64,000 nucleotides of DNA, from assembly GCA_946807835.1 (NCBI GenBank), contig OX327694.1:3608001-3672000 (forward strand), given 5' to 3'. The position numbers and the translations under genes were made by a program. Shown here piece by piece: positions 33,740 to 46,583 of the stretch. The notes below the pieces were generated by a model, which made no database searches, was not told the origin of the DNA, and saw only the letters and a program-made list of their open reading frames with translations. Every line of letters starts with the position of its first letter. Position 1 is the first letter of the stretch. The DNA is from Ailanthus altissimus. Lineage: Eukaryota > Streptophyta > Magnoliopsida > Sapindales > Simaroubaceae.

Positions 33740-36059
33740 ATGGCCAAAGGAAGTGGACTCTCCATTGATTCAGATCCCATTGGAGGCAACAACTTCTTCC
33801 TTCATCAACCAACTGTGCTCAATTCTTTCCCTGAAGATCATCATCACATCATTAACAACAACAAGAACATCAAGTTCAAACTCAGTTCTGTTTTAATGGA
33901 TGCTAAGAGGTCTCCTACTCCATCAACTATTCAATTTCCTGTCTGCCTTAACTCTTCCCGTGACCATTATCAGGATTCTCCCCACCAGTCTCATGGTGAT
34001 CATAAACGGATGGTCATTGATGAGAGGGACTTTTTCACCGAAAAGAATCATGATCATGTCAAACCCACCACCAACAAAACTAATGCCGATTTTGAAAAAG
34101 ACTCTGATGAACCGGCCGGATTGGGGCTTAAGGTTAATGTAAGTTTATATATGATGAATTGATGATGACCCATCTGAATATTTTTGTTGCATGTGACGAA
34201 GAATTGAATTTTTATATGTACTTGGGATTTGAATGTTACAGACTGGGTTGAATCTTCTCACTACAAATACAAGTAGTGATCAGTCCATGGTAGATGATGG
34301 AATTTCGACGAATATGGAAGATAAAAGAGCTAAAAATGAGGTAAGAAGATGAACCTCTATGTATATTTTATTGGGTTGTAATTTTTTTTCCAGTTGATCA
34401 TAATTCATAACTGATTTGAGATTATTGTACTATTGGTTTGTTGTTCTAGTACGCTGTCGTTCAGGATGAGCTTGATCGAGTGAACGCAGAGAATCAACGT
34501 TTAAGGGACATGCTAAACCAGGTTACGAACAATTACAATATTTTACAGTTGCATTTGATGACACTTGCGCAACATCAACAGCATCAAAAGGCTGAAAACA
34601 GTGACGAACAAGCGGGAGATAAGAAACAAAATGGAGGATTTATAGCGCCAAGGCGGTTCGTAGATCTTGGTTTGGCTGCTAACACAGCTGATACTGATGA
34701 GCCTTCGCTTTCTTCGTCAGAAGGAAGGAGCCGTGAGCGTGCAGGGTCACCAGTGAATAGAAATTTAAATGAAAAGGGTCATGATATTTTATTTGATCAA
34801 GATAAGAAGGAATTGGTGAGGAGTGATGATAGCCCAGATCAAAGTTATGGGGCTAATAAGGTTCCTAAGTTTAATTCGTCGTCGAAAAATGTTGATCAAG
34901 CGGAGACCACGATGAGGAAGGCTCGTGTATCAGTTAGAGCTAGATCAGAAGCTCCCATGGTAGGTGATAATTCATTAATTGAATTGAATTAGATTAGGTG
35001 ATCGAGTTGGTGAATTATTTGGTTAAAGTTGATTAGAATTTGAATTTGTTTTAATAGATCAATGATGGATGTCAATGGAGAAAGTATGGACAGAAAATGG
35101 CTAAGGGAAATCCATGTCCTCGAGCATATTATCGATGTACCATGGCTGCTGGTTGCCCAGTTAGAAAACAAGTATGTTACTAAATTAAACCTTTTGTCTT
35201 TCTTTACTAAATCTTTCATCAATTTAGTTAGTTAATTTTCAGAAATATATATATTTTTCTCCAATAAGATCATAATCATTAACTATTCTTAAATTTAGTA
35301 GTTGTGTACTGTGTTTTTCTCTGATATTAACCAAAATTTGATACATTAAACCAGGTACAAAGATGTGCAGAAGATAGGACAATTTTAATAACTACATATG
35401 AAGGCAACCACAACCACCCGTTGCCGCCGGCTGCAATGGCAATGGCATCAACCACATCATCGGCAGCGCGGCTATTGCTATCGGGTTCAATGACAAGTGC
35501 TGATGGGCTAATGAATGCTAATTTTCTAGCAAAAACTCTCCTCCCATGCTCCTCTAGCATGGCCACTATATCAGCTTCAGCCCCATTCCCAACTGTTACA
35601 TTGGACTTAACACAAACCCCAAACCCTTTAAATCTACAAAGGTCACCAAACCAATTTCAACTTCCATTCCCAAACCCACCACAGAATTTTGCCAATGGAG
35701 CAGCTGGTTCATTGCTGCCTCAAATTTTTGGCCAGGCATTGTATAACCAATCAAAGTTCTCTGGCTTACAAATGTCTCAAGATATGGACCCTTCTCAACA
35801 GGGTAATCAATCGCAATTGCCAACTACAGCAGCAACGCACCAAGGGCAGCATAATCCATTGGCTGATAGTGTGAGTGCAGCCACTGCTGCCATTGCTGCT
35901 GATCCCAACTTCACTGCCGCTTTAGCAGCAGCAATCACATCTATTATTAATGGTGGCGTTGCTCAACCAAACATCAATATTACCAACAATGAGAATAATA
36001 CCAACCTTGCAACAACTAGTACAAATAGCAATGGCAAGCTCTCCCACGAATTGAAATGA
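33740..36059 (+). CDS. WRKY transcription factor, group IIb (WRKY6/31/42-like)
   Basis: A sequence-specific nuclear transcription factor that binds W-box DNA. Five exons: 33740-34138, 34242-34340, 34450-34959, 35058-35171 and 35355-36059, all with GT-AG introns in phase 0, giving about 608 residues. The start ATG begins [12 protein letters not shown], as in group IIb proteins. Exons 1-2 carry GLGLKVNTGLNLLT. Exon 3 opens with a leucine-zipper-like segment (about residues 170-205). The WRKYGQK heptad is at about 343-349, with zinc ligands C363, C369, H393 and H395 (C-x5-C-x23-H-x-H). The intron splitting the domain at RKQ|VQRC is the V-type position typical of groups IIa/IIb. The C-terminal region has Ala-rich [14 protein letters not shown]. 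No defects are seen. Relatives act in phosphate, senescence and defence responses; the specific role here is not shown. Confidence 0.95.
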
Positions 36060-36739
36060 AGCTGGACTTGCCGCTTTTATACTTTTTTTTTTAAATTTTG
36101 GTATTTCTTTCTTTTTTTTTTTCGTTTCTTGGGATGGAAGAAACTAAAGTTATACATGTTCAATTTCTTTCTTTGTAGGGTTAGAATGAACTGTAGGTTC
36201 CTATTGTTGCATTATTTGAATAATAATACCAAATTGAAAACCAACACAAAGTGAAAAAAAATATGAAGAGGTAAGAAGAAAAACAATGCATATTATTAAA
36301 TAATTATGGCATGGATCGAGAAATCAAAGAGAAAGGTGCTTTGTTTCTATCCCTTTCGCTTTCAGTGGAACATGTTAGTTTTGTATTTTTCTCAAGCCAA
36401 AAAGGAACAAAGAAAAAGATGAAATAGAGACCATCAAATTCATTGCTTCATTGGAGTTACGTGTTAGATATGCCAATGAAGAGAGCAGTCAATAAAACCG
36501 TCTACAAGTGGTTTAAAAAAAAGTTTGGATTTCTTCTGCACGAAATGAAAGTGCAACAAAGAGAAAGAGATTGAAAAGGAGTTCAATAAACACGATTGCT
36601 TGTCACATTTGTTTATTGGTTTTGGCCTTTTTTTTGTCATTTGTAGCCCACTTGAGAGTGACAATTGAAGGGATAGAGAGTAGACAGAAGAGATCACTTT
36701 GTAAGTAGGTCCGATCAATTTCAATTGTATTTAGAAATT
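36060..36739. other. WRKY 3' region
   Basis: Probable 3' UTR with T-rich tracts and an AATAATAATACC polyadenylation-like area near 36222. No other gene seen. Confidence 0.5.
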
Positions 36740-37969
36740 GGGATAAGGATTTTACCTTAATATTTTGTTATAAATATAATTTTACTCCAGTTAAAGATAA
36801 AATAGTTAATTTATTATAATCCGTTAATTTTGATAAAAATAATATTTTTGATATACAATTATCAATTTATTCTCCTTGTTTGTCATTTAACTTTGAACAC
36901 GTGTTATAATCTCACTTGCTCACTGTTATTAAACATGTGGTGCAATTTCATCCGTTCATTTAATTTAATAATTTTTTAAAATTTTTTTTAATAAAAGAAC
37001 ACGTATCATAATATTATTAATAATAAACGACACGAGCTATCATATAATTGGTTCATATTTTTAAAAAATAAATAAATAATTTTTTTAATAAATATTTTTA
37101 ACAAAATAACATGTGTCAAACACTGATTAGTTACAAAATTATATATGTCATCCTACAACTGATTTATTTTTTAATAAATATTTTTAAAAATAAAATAAAA
37201 TAAAAAATAAATAACTAAATACAGATCTGCCACCGTTGCTGGAGACTTGCTGGAAAACAGCAGGTGACATCGACCATTTTCCAACAGTACTCCGACAACA
37301 AAAATGATCACATTTTATATAATTAGACTTCATTTTTTTTATCTACACAATGGTGGAATCATTTTTGATAAAAATAATAAAAAAAAAATCAAATGTGGTG
37401 GTGAGGGGCCACGGCCATCGCCGCCTCCCGTCAAAGGTGCAAATCACCCCCCTTTCTTGATGGTGTGTGGCAGTGGCCACCGCCCATCACCACTACATTT
37501 GGTCATCTTATGATTTTTTTTGGTCAAAAATGACTCTACAATTGTGTAAATAAGAAAAAATAGAGTATAATAATGTAAAATATAATTTTTTTTTTATCAT
37601 TGAAGACTTGCCAAAAAAATGACGGCAGCGCCGGCCGACCACAATTTTTTTGGCAAGTTTCTAGCAATAGTTGCAAATATTATTTAATTTATTTTTAAAA
37701 ATATTTTTAAAAAATATAACTAATTATATAATAACACGTATTATTTTAACTAATCATATTATGATAAGTGTTCAAATACAGTGTATGAGTAAAATTATAC
37801 CACATGTTTAAATTTTAATTCAATTTTGTGATTATATTATTTTTTTATCTTTCTACTATTAAAATTAACAATAAAAATTAATAAATTATAACAAAATTAA
37901 GTATTTTATCTCTAATTAGGATAAAATTATATTTATACTCCAAACATTAGGTAAAATTATTCTTATCCC
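36740..37969. mobile_element. Long-TIR Mutator-like non-autonomous element, 1.23 kb
   Basis: Ends GGGATAAG and CTTATCCC open terminal inverted repeats that can be followed for about 250 bp (for example TAAATATAATTTTA, GATAAAATA and AACATGTGGT on both arms). The centre (37220-37650) carries GC-richer segments with CACCGTTGCTGGAGA and CGGCAGCGCCGGCCGACC words and is unlike the AT-rich arms. No transposase. A clean target duplication was not found. The plan resembles the nested element at 14097-15139. Confidence 0.65.
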
Positions 37970-39210
37970 ATCAAAATTTAATAGTGAATTTCATTCAACT
38001 TAATTTCTTTTTTGGGTTCTAATTCAATTTTTAAGTCAAGTTACACCACCCAGATAATTATGAATAAAAATGAAGTAGAAATAGCAATGCAGCAAGATAG
38101 GGCGAGGGCATAGAGATCATTTTCGTTTTCGTCCGTTTTCCTATTTTAACCCCATTCTTCCATATACTTATTGGGACGAAGATGGAGACATTTCATATAA
38201 GAAACGGGTTCTCCAGCCCTCTTATTTTCTATTTTTTTATTATTTATATTAGTTATTAATTTATATTCACAAATTTTAATAATATAAAAATTAAATTTAT
38301 TTAATAGATATTCACGTTATGATATTATTGTAAATCAATATAATAGTTATATTATTATTAAAAACAAAACATCACTACATATATTGAATCAAACACTTCG
38401 TTTTTATAATTTTAAATAACTAATAATTAGATTTTAAAATTTTCATTAAATATTATTTTATTTTTATCTATAATATTATGATATTTAAATATTTATTGTA
38501 ACATATACTATCAAATAATAAATTAAATAATGTATTTACATGAACATTTTGATTATAAATATATAACAAAGTGAAAAATTCTTAATCCATTCCTGCTCCA
38601 TTAATTATTCAAAAAATAATATTTTTTTCATACCCCTCTTTAATTCTACCCAATTTTGAATGAGTTCCTATGAGAACCATCTTACAATGGAGTAGGGTCG
38701 AGCATAACATCAATAATAGGTAGCCCAAAGTTCATTTCAAATTTTCAATCAACAAGACTATTTTTTTTTTAAGTTATGGAATCATTTTAATGCATCAAAA
38801 TTATCGACATGATCAAAGATTTATTAATTTTGAATTAATAATATAATAAGGATAGTATAATTGATAATATATTGTACCATGCACGTAATGATAAAAGAAG
38901 ATGTGTAATCAAATCTCGCCCACAGTATTGAGATATGGGAAGTGATTCTCAAATGCATAAAATGAATAGGTTTATATAAGGATTGACGAGGGAACAAAGA
39001 AGCAAATGTATATTGTTCAAATATGAGACTTACAGTATTTGTTGTTTGTCTTTGAGACGTAGCTCGAGCGATCGTTAAGTGTAGTGTGTTTGTAATTATT
39101 TGAGTTTGAGTAAGATTAAAAAGTAAAAAATTGAGTATTTTAGTTAATAAAGTTTTTTTTTTCACTTAATTTTTTTTAAAATTATTTAAAATTTTATAAA
39201 ACATTATACG
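37970..39210. other. AT-rich intergenic stretch
   Basis: No gene recognised; an open frame on the minus strand near 38824-39165 has no recognisable family features. Confidence 0.35.
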
Positions 39211-39227
39211 AATATATAACTTTTATT

Positions 39228-39365
39228 TTTTTTTATTTTTTTTTTGAATGAGGGGATTACAATATTTTTTAATATTTTCGCACCACCTGGAGAGAGAGGA
39301 GTCGAACCCAAGTGGGGATGTGAGACCTTGAGAGGCTCGGCCAACTTGGCTGAGCCCCCATGCTC
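39228..39365 (-). mobile_element. tRNA-derived SINE with perfect 17-bp target duplication
   Basis: On the minus strand the element has an A-box-like GGCTCAGCCAAGTTGG, a B-box GGGTTCGACTCC about 45 bases later, and an A-rich 3' tail (the T-run at 39228-39245 on the plus strand). It is flanked by AATATATAACTTTTATT at 39211-39227 and 39366-39382, a perfect 17-bp direct repeat as left by LINE-driven insertion. The intact duplication suggests a fairly recent insertion. Confidence 0.9.
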
Positions 39366-39408
39366 AATATATAACTTTTATTGAATAGACATGTAAAGAG
39401 TTACACAT

Positions 39409-39653
39409 AAGGATATTAATAATGCCGCACTCTGAGATTGACAAATTATATTTTAATAATAATTTTAATTTTAATTATATTATAACATATTTTATTTAAT
39501 TAAAAAAAATAAAAATATCTTTATTTTTTAAAAAAATATTTAATTATTTATGTGATAAAATCACTTAACATAAAAAGTAATAATATAATTAAAATAAAAA
39601 CCACCGCAAAATAAAATTTGCACCAACCTTAGTGATTGACAGTATTAATACCT
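39409..39653. mobile_element. MITE family 1, copy 2
   Basis: Ends AAGGATATTAATAATG and (reverse complement) AAGGTATTAATACTGTCA, followed inside by the family's AAATTATATTTTAATAAT text. About 245 bp, non-coding. Confidence 0.65.
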
Positions 39654-41361
<1,708 letters not shown>

Positions 41362-41802
41362 TGAGTTATTTAATACTTTTGCTTAGTGAAATTTAATTGT
41401 AATTGGTTGGGCCAAAGAAAATATATGATCTTCCATCTGGGTGCAGGTTGCTTGCTATTTTCACTCCAAGTATAAGTCTAGCCGGTCTAGTACCTACAAA
41501 AAGAATGGTACCCTCCTTATTCTTGGTTTTATATTAGATTGTGGCACTCCATTGTATTGTCTCCCTTCTCCTAGCACCATCACTTTTATCATAATTGATC
41601 ATTTTAGAGTTGGATATATTCTGATGAACGATCCCTAGAACCTAAGAAGGAAGTAGTGCAACTATCCATAGTAAAAAGCTAACATTGTATCTACTGACTG
41701 TTTGTTTACTGTAGTAAATGATTCAGAAGATAATTATTATCATTATTATTATTATTATTATTATAAGTAGTAGTAGTAGTATACATTTAAAAAGTTCTTA
41801 TT

Positions 41803-41880
41803 AATAGTTCATGAACCCTCTACTTGGTTCCTTAGGTAGTATGGTTGGAAAAAGTTGTGAGATTAATATTATTTTCATTT
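41803..41880 (+). repeat. Direct repeat within the protease intron, left copy
   Basis: About 75 bases (AGTTCATGAACCCTCTACTT through GGTAGTATGGTTGGAAAAAG) recur at 46507-46583 just before exon 3. The Copia element lies between the copies. The intron end was therefore duplicated. The copies differ by several substitutions. Confidence 0.8.
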
Positions 41881-42144
41881 TATCATTATTATTATTATTA
41901 TTATTATTATACATTTAAAAAGTTCTTATTAATCGTATTACCTTGAGTGATTTGGGTTCTTGATGTTGATGTATTATTCTTTTGTTATCAGAATTATGTT
42001 CATAGTTACTCACATACATATACACATGTTTATTCATATATTTTGCGTAGAATGTATGGATACATGTATACAACCATAGGTAGGAATACTTTCTTCAGAT
42101 TGATGTCTAAAGAACTCGGTAAGCAAAATTGCAAGAATGGGAAT

Positions 42145-42330
42145 TGTAAAGAAATAAAGAGAAAGAAGAATTCTTGTGTATTTGATAATGAAGAAAATAC
42201 AACATTATATAGGTAAAACTAGCATTCCTATTTGGAAGGGCAATTAATCCTAATTATAAGGTTATCAATCTATTTCTTATTCTATGATATTAACTATAAA
42301 TATACACAGAATACCATATACATTTCAACA
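42145..42330 (-). repeat. 3' LTR of the Copia element
   Basis: 186 bp, TGTAAAGAAA to CATTTCAACA on the plus strand. Identical in length to its partner at 46208-46393. Confidence 0.95.
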
Positions 42331-42345
42331 CTCCCCCTCAAGTTG
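42331..42345 (-). other. Polypurine tract of the Copia element
   Basis: Reads TTGAGGGGGAG on the minus strand immediately before the 3' LTR, the expected plus-strand primer site. Confidence 0.85.
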
Positions 42346-45300
42346 GAGTATTATAAATATATGCGCCAAGCTTGTTACAAATAAAATCAATTCGAGGACC
42401 TCTGAGAGATTTAGTAAGGATGTTTGCTAGCTGGTCATTTGAAAAAATATGACTTGTGGAAATACAACCAGACAAAATCTTCTCTCGAATAAAGTGACAA
42501 TCAATCTATATATGCTTAGTCCTTTCATAAAATACAAGGTTTGATGAAATGTGAGTTGCAGCTTGATTATCACAAAGTAACTTCATTTGTGATATATCTG
42601 CAAATTTTAATTCTTTGATCAACTGTTTCAACCATATAAGTTCACATGTTGCTAAGGCCATGGCACGATATTCTGCTTTTGCGGTTGACCTGGCATCAAC
42701 TTCTTGCTTCTTACTTTTTCATGATACAAGGTTTCCTCCAACAAAAACACAATACCCAGTAGTAGAACGTTTATCTGATGGAAAACCTGCCCAATTAGCA
42801 TCTAAGTATCCGACTACCTATGTATGACCTTTATTCTCATATAGCAAACCTTTTCCTGGTGCTCCCTTGATATACCGTAAGATTCGGATAACTACATCCC
42901 AATGACTATCACACAGACTGTAAAAACTGACTGACAACACTGACCGAAAAGGAAATATCAGGCCGTGTGATGGTGAGATAATTAAGCTTACCAACTAGTC
43001 TCCGATATCTCCCAGGGTCTACAAGAGGCTCCCCCTGTCCAAGTAAGAATTTAGTATTAGGATCCATGAGAGAATCTACGGGTCTGCAATCCAACATCCC
43101 TGTTTCTTCTAGAATATCCAAAGCATATTTTCTCTGGGAGATAACAATCCCAGAGCTTGACTGAGCAACCTCTATACCAAGAAAGTATCTAAGCAATCCT
43201 AAATCTTTAGTCTGAAAATGATTGAACAAATGATTTTTCAATTGCTTAATATTATTCTGATCATTTCCTGTAATGACAATATCGTCAACGTAGACTACCA
43301 GATATATGTTGTGCCCTTGTGTTGTATGCTTATAGAAAACAGAGCGATTTGACTCACTTCGAATCATGCCAAACTCCTGGATAATAGTATTGAAATGACC
43401 AAACCAAGCACGAGGAGACTGTTTTAAACCATATAAGGAGTGGCGAAGTTTACATACCAAACTAAACTCCCCTTGAGCAACAAAGCCAGACAGTTGCTCC
43501 ATATAGATTTCTTCTTGAAGTTCTCCATGAAGAAACGCATTTTTGATGTCGAGCTGGTGCAAAGGCTATTGGCAAATAGCAGCCATAGATAAGAACAACC
43601 GAACAGATGACATTTTGGCCACTGGTGAGAAAGTCTTATAATAGTCGAGGCCATAAGTCTGAGTGTACCCCTTGGCAACCAACCTTGCTTTCAACCGATC
43701 AACCTGACCATTAGGTCCAACCTTGACAGTATAAACCCATCGACAACCAATGGTGGAGTGGCTGGGGGCAACTTGACTAATTCCCATGTACCATTATTAT
43801 GCAAAGCAGTTATTTCCTCAACCATTGCTTGACACCAACCAGGATGTGAAAGAGCATCACAAAGAGTTGTAGGGACAGAGACAGAAGATAAAGTAGACAC
43901 AAAAGCATAATATGGTGAAGATAATTGATGATAACTAAGAAAGTTGTATATAGGATGAGGGTTGCGAGTAGAGCGTATACCTTTACGAACAACAATTGAA
44001 AATTGGTCGGCAGGTGGCAGGACCTTAGTAGGAGAGGAATCTGGAGCAAGAAGTGAGTCAACAAGAGTCTCAAGAGCGGTATCACTGTCAGCACTTGTAG
44101 GATTAAAAGGAACAAGGCTATCACGAGCCGGAGAGGGAGAATTTTTGGTGGGAGGATCATACTGTGAGATAGGGATAGGTTCAATGTTTGACTTAGGAGG
44201 AGGAATATTATGAATAATATAAGGAACTGGAAGAGCCTCTGTGATAAACGTGTTTTCTGAAGCAGATGAAGAAAAGAAAGGGGAAGACTAAAAAAATGTG
44301 ACATTAGCAGAAAGAAAATGATGTCGAGTGTTAGGAGAATAACACCTATATCCTTTCTGAAGACGTGAGTAGCTAAAAAAAATACATTTGATGGACCGAG
44401 CGGATAATTTGTCTTAACCAGGAGAGAAGACATGGACAAAACACATGCATCCAAAGACACGTGGCGGAAGAGGAAACAATGGTTGACTAGGATACAGAAT
44501 AGAATGAGGGACCTGATGTTGTAACATGGAGGAGGGCATTCGATTTATTAAAAAGCAAATAGTAAGAACAGCATTAGCCCAAAAACGGAGAGGAACATTA
44601 TTATATATAAGTAAAGTGCGGGCAGTTTCAATGAGATCTCTGTTTTTACGCTCGGCAACTCTATTTTGTTGTGGAGTATAGACACAAGAAGACTAATGTA
44701 AGATACCCCGAGAAGACATAAATTTAGTAAAAGGAGCAGAAAAATATTCACATGCATTATCACTACGCAATATATGAATAGTAGTAGAGAATTGTGTCTT
44801 GATTTCAGCACAGAAAGATTCAAAGATGGAAAATAATTCAGTGCGTTTTTTCATTAAAAAATAACCAAGTGCAACGCGAATAATCGTCAATAAACGTAAC
44901 AAAGTATTTAAAACCTAAAATAGACGAAACTTGACTAAGACCCTAGACATCGGAATGAACTATTTCAAAAGGGGATGCAGCCCGATTATGACACGTTTTG
45001 AAAATGATCCACGAGAGTGTCTTTCAAGCTGACAAGACTCACAATTGAAAGATGATAAACTAGAAAGACTTGGAACCATTTTTCGAAGCTTTAGCAGATT
45101 TGGATGTCCCAGTCGATTATGAAGAAGGGCTAGTGATTCAGTGACAGTGCATGTAACAGATGGTTGAGGAATACTCAGATAATAGAGCCCCTGTGACTCA
45201 CGTCCTGTGGTAATCATCTATTCCGTACTGCGATCCTGTATAAGAACAGAGTTATTAATAAAAGTAATTGCACAGTTTAAAGAGTGAGTGAGTTTACTGA

Positions 45301-45530
45301 TAGAGTTAAGATTAAAAGGACAATGTGGTATATAAAGAACAGATTCTAAAGGTAAAGAAGGAAGATGATGTACATGACCAACTGCTTGAGCAGTAGTTGT
45401 GGACCCATTAGCTAAGGTGACAAATAGCAATGACTTAGATGTAGAAGTATGAGAAAGTAATTGAAGGTTACCAGAAATGTGGTCAGAGGCACCAGAATCA
45501 AGGACCCATGGTCCTAAAGAGGACACTGAG
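42346..45530 (-). pseudogene. Copia pol (protease, integrase, RT, RNase H), degenerate
   Basis: In minus-strand order: protease motif WVLDSGASDHISG (about 45500); GAG-pre-integrase HNRLGHPN with CESCQLERH zinc ligands (45217-44960); integrase core with RSDNACEYFSAPF (near 44760); reverse transcriptase from QLDIKNAFLHGEL through YVDDIVITGN (43562-42909); and RNase H (42900-42350, CDNQAATHI-type text). The parts lie in two frames with several stops, including one just before the RT palm segment (43566-43568). The polyprotein is not translatable as one chain. Confidence 0.9.
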
Positions 45531-46190
45531 TATGACAGGCGACTGAATTACCAGTATGTGCAATAGAGGCAATGGAAGAGGTAGACTGCTTTGCCGCTTG
45601 GTATTTAAGGTATTTCTCATAGTCGGCACCAGTGAGAGTCACGGATAAAGGTTGCTTGTCTGTGTTAGAGCTCTCAATAATCATATTGCCTAACAAATCG
45701 GAGGAGGAAGGAGAAAAATAACTGACAATTAGGAGCAGCTTTCCGGTGGCAATGGCGGTTTTCCGGTGACGGCGGCCGGTGAGTGACTGTGACGGTCGGG
45801 TTTTGCTCGCCGGCGTCGTCTGAAGACAATGGCACCGGCGGTGAGAACTCACGCGTGCCGGAAAGAGGTAGATCGGTGGATGAAGTTCACCAGAGAATCG
45901 TGCTGTTACCAGCGTGTGGAGGCGCGTTCGGCGGTTAGTGAGGGTCGGGCTGCTGCAGACCTGGTTGCCGGCGCCTTCTGAGGTCAGTGGAGGTGGCCGA
46001 AGAATGGTACGGTCGCCGGAGAGTGCTACTGTTACCGGTGCGTGGAGGCGCATCCGGTGATGCTCCGACGATGATTTCTTGGGTCTTGCCAACGAGATCC
46101 TTTTAAGGGCACAACCACCGGAAAAAGAGAGCACGGTGGCCGAAAAATAGACAAGAAGTGATGCTGGAAGAAAATAATTCAAAAGCCAAG
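45531..46190 (-). other. GC-rich leader of the Copia element, gag core not recognised
   Basis: Between the primer-binding site and protease an autonomous Copia would have a gag of several hundred codons. Here only a short tail resembling the gag-protease linker (YEKYLKYQAAKQSTSS) remains. Before it lies a GC-rich stretch (45735-46060) with repeated CCGGTGACGG/TTACCGG-type words, unlike the AT-rich rest. A 222-codon open frame crosses this, but its N-terminal part has no recognisable gag features. Confidence 0.6.
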
Positions 46191-46191
46191 T

Positions 46192-46207
46192 GTTGGCTGT
46201 GATACCA
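46192..46207 (-). other. Primer-binding site of the Copia element
   Basis: Minus strand TGGTATCACAGCC next to the 5' LTR, complementary to the initiator tRNA-Met 3' end with minor mismatch. Confidence 0.85.
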
Positions 46208-46393
46208 TGTAAAAAAATAAAGAGAAAGAAGAATTCTTATGTATTTGATAATGAAGAAAATACAACATTATACAGGTAAAACTAGCATTCCTATTTGGAA
46301 GGGCAATTAATTCTAATTATAAGGTTATCAATCTATTTCCTATTCTATGATATTAACTATAAATATACACAGAATACCATATACATTTCAACA
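46208..46393 (-). repeat. 5' LTR of the Copia element
   Basis: 186 bp. Differs from the 3' LTR at five sites, all transitions. Confidence 0.95.
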
Positions 46394-46506
46394 GGAACCG
46401 TAATCTAGATGTTATAACTTTGGTATCACAAATATCCCTTCTAGTATGTAAAACAAACTTGAGGGCTATGAATTAACCCCAAAAAAAAAGGATGCATAAT
46501 TTGGAA

Positions 46507-46583
46507 ATAGTTCATGAACCCTCCACTTGGTTCCTTAGGTAGTATGGTTGGAAAAAGTCTTGAGATCAATAATATTTTCATTT
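46507..46583 (+). repeat. Direct repeat within the protease intron, right copy
   Basis: Partner of 41803-41880. This copy abuts the exon 3 acceptor (TTTTTGATTCAG), so it probably represents the original intron end. Confidence 0.8.

Larger units (their letters stand above)
42145..46393 (-). mobile_element. Copia LTR retrotransposon inserted in the protease intron
   Basis: A 4,249-bp element in the second coding intron, opposite in orientation to the gene. Its LTRs (42145-42330 and 46208-46393, each 186 bp) differ at five positions, all transitions, about 97.3% identity. The flanks GGAAT and GGAAC are a one-mismatch 5-bp target duplication. The primer-binding site and polypurine tract are in place. 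The pol order protease-integrase-RT-RNase H is Copia-type, but the frame is broken by stops and shifts. A recognisable gag core appears to be missing. The flanking protease exons keep their splice sites. Confidence 0.95.

Noticed and set aside
33561..33896. 111-codon open frame rich in Leu/Ser upstream of and overlapping the WRKY start
   Set aside because: Produced by the CT microsatellite and an out-of-frame reading of WRKY exon 1.
43810..44460. 216-codon Leu/Phe-rich open frame resembling a membrane protein
   Set aside because: Shadow frame of the degenerate Copia pol on the same strand.
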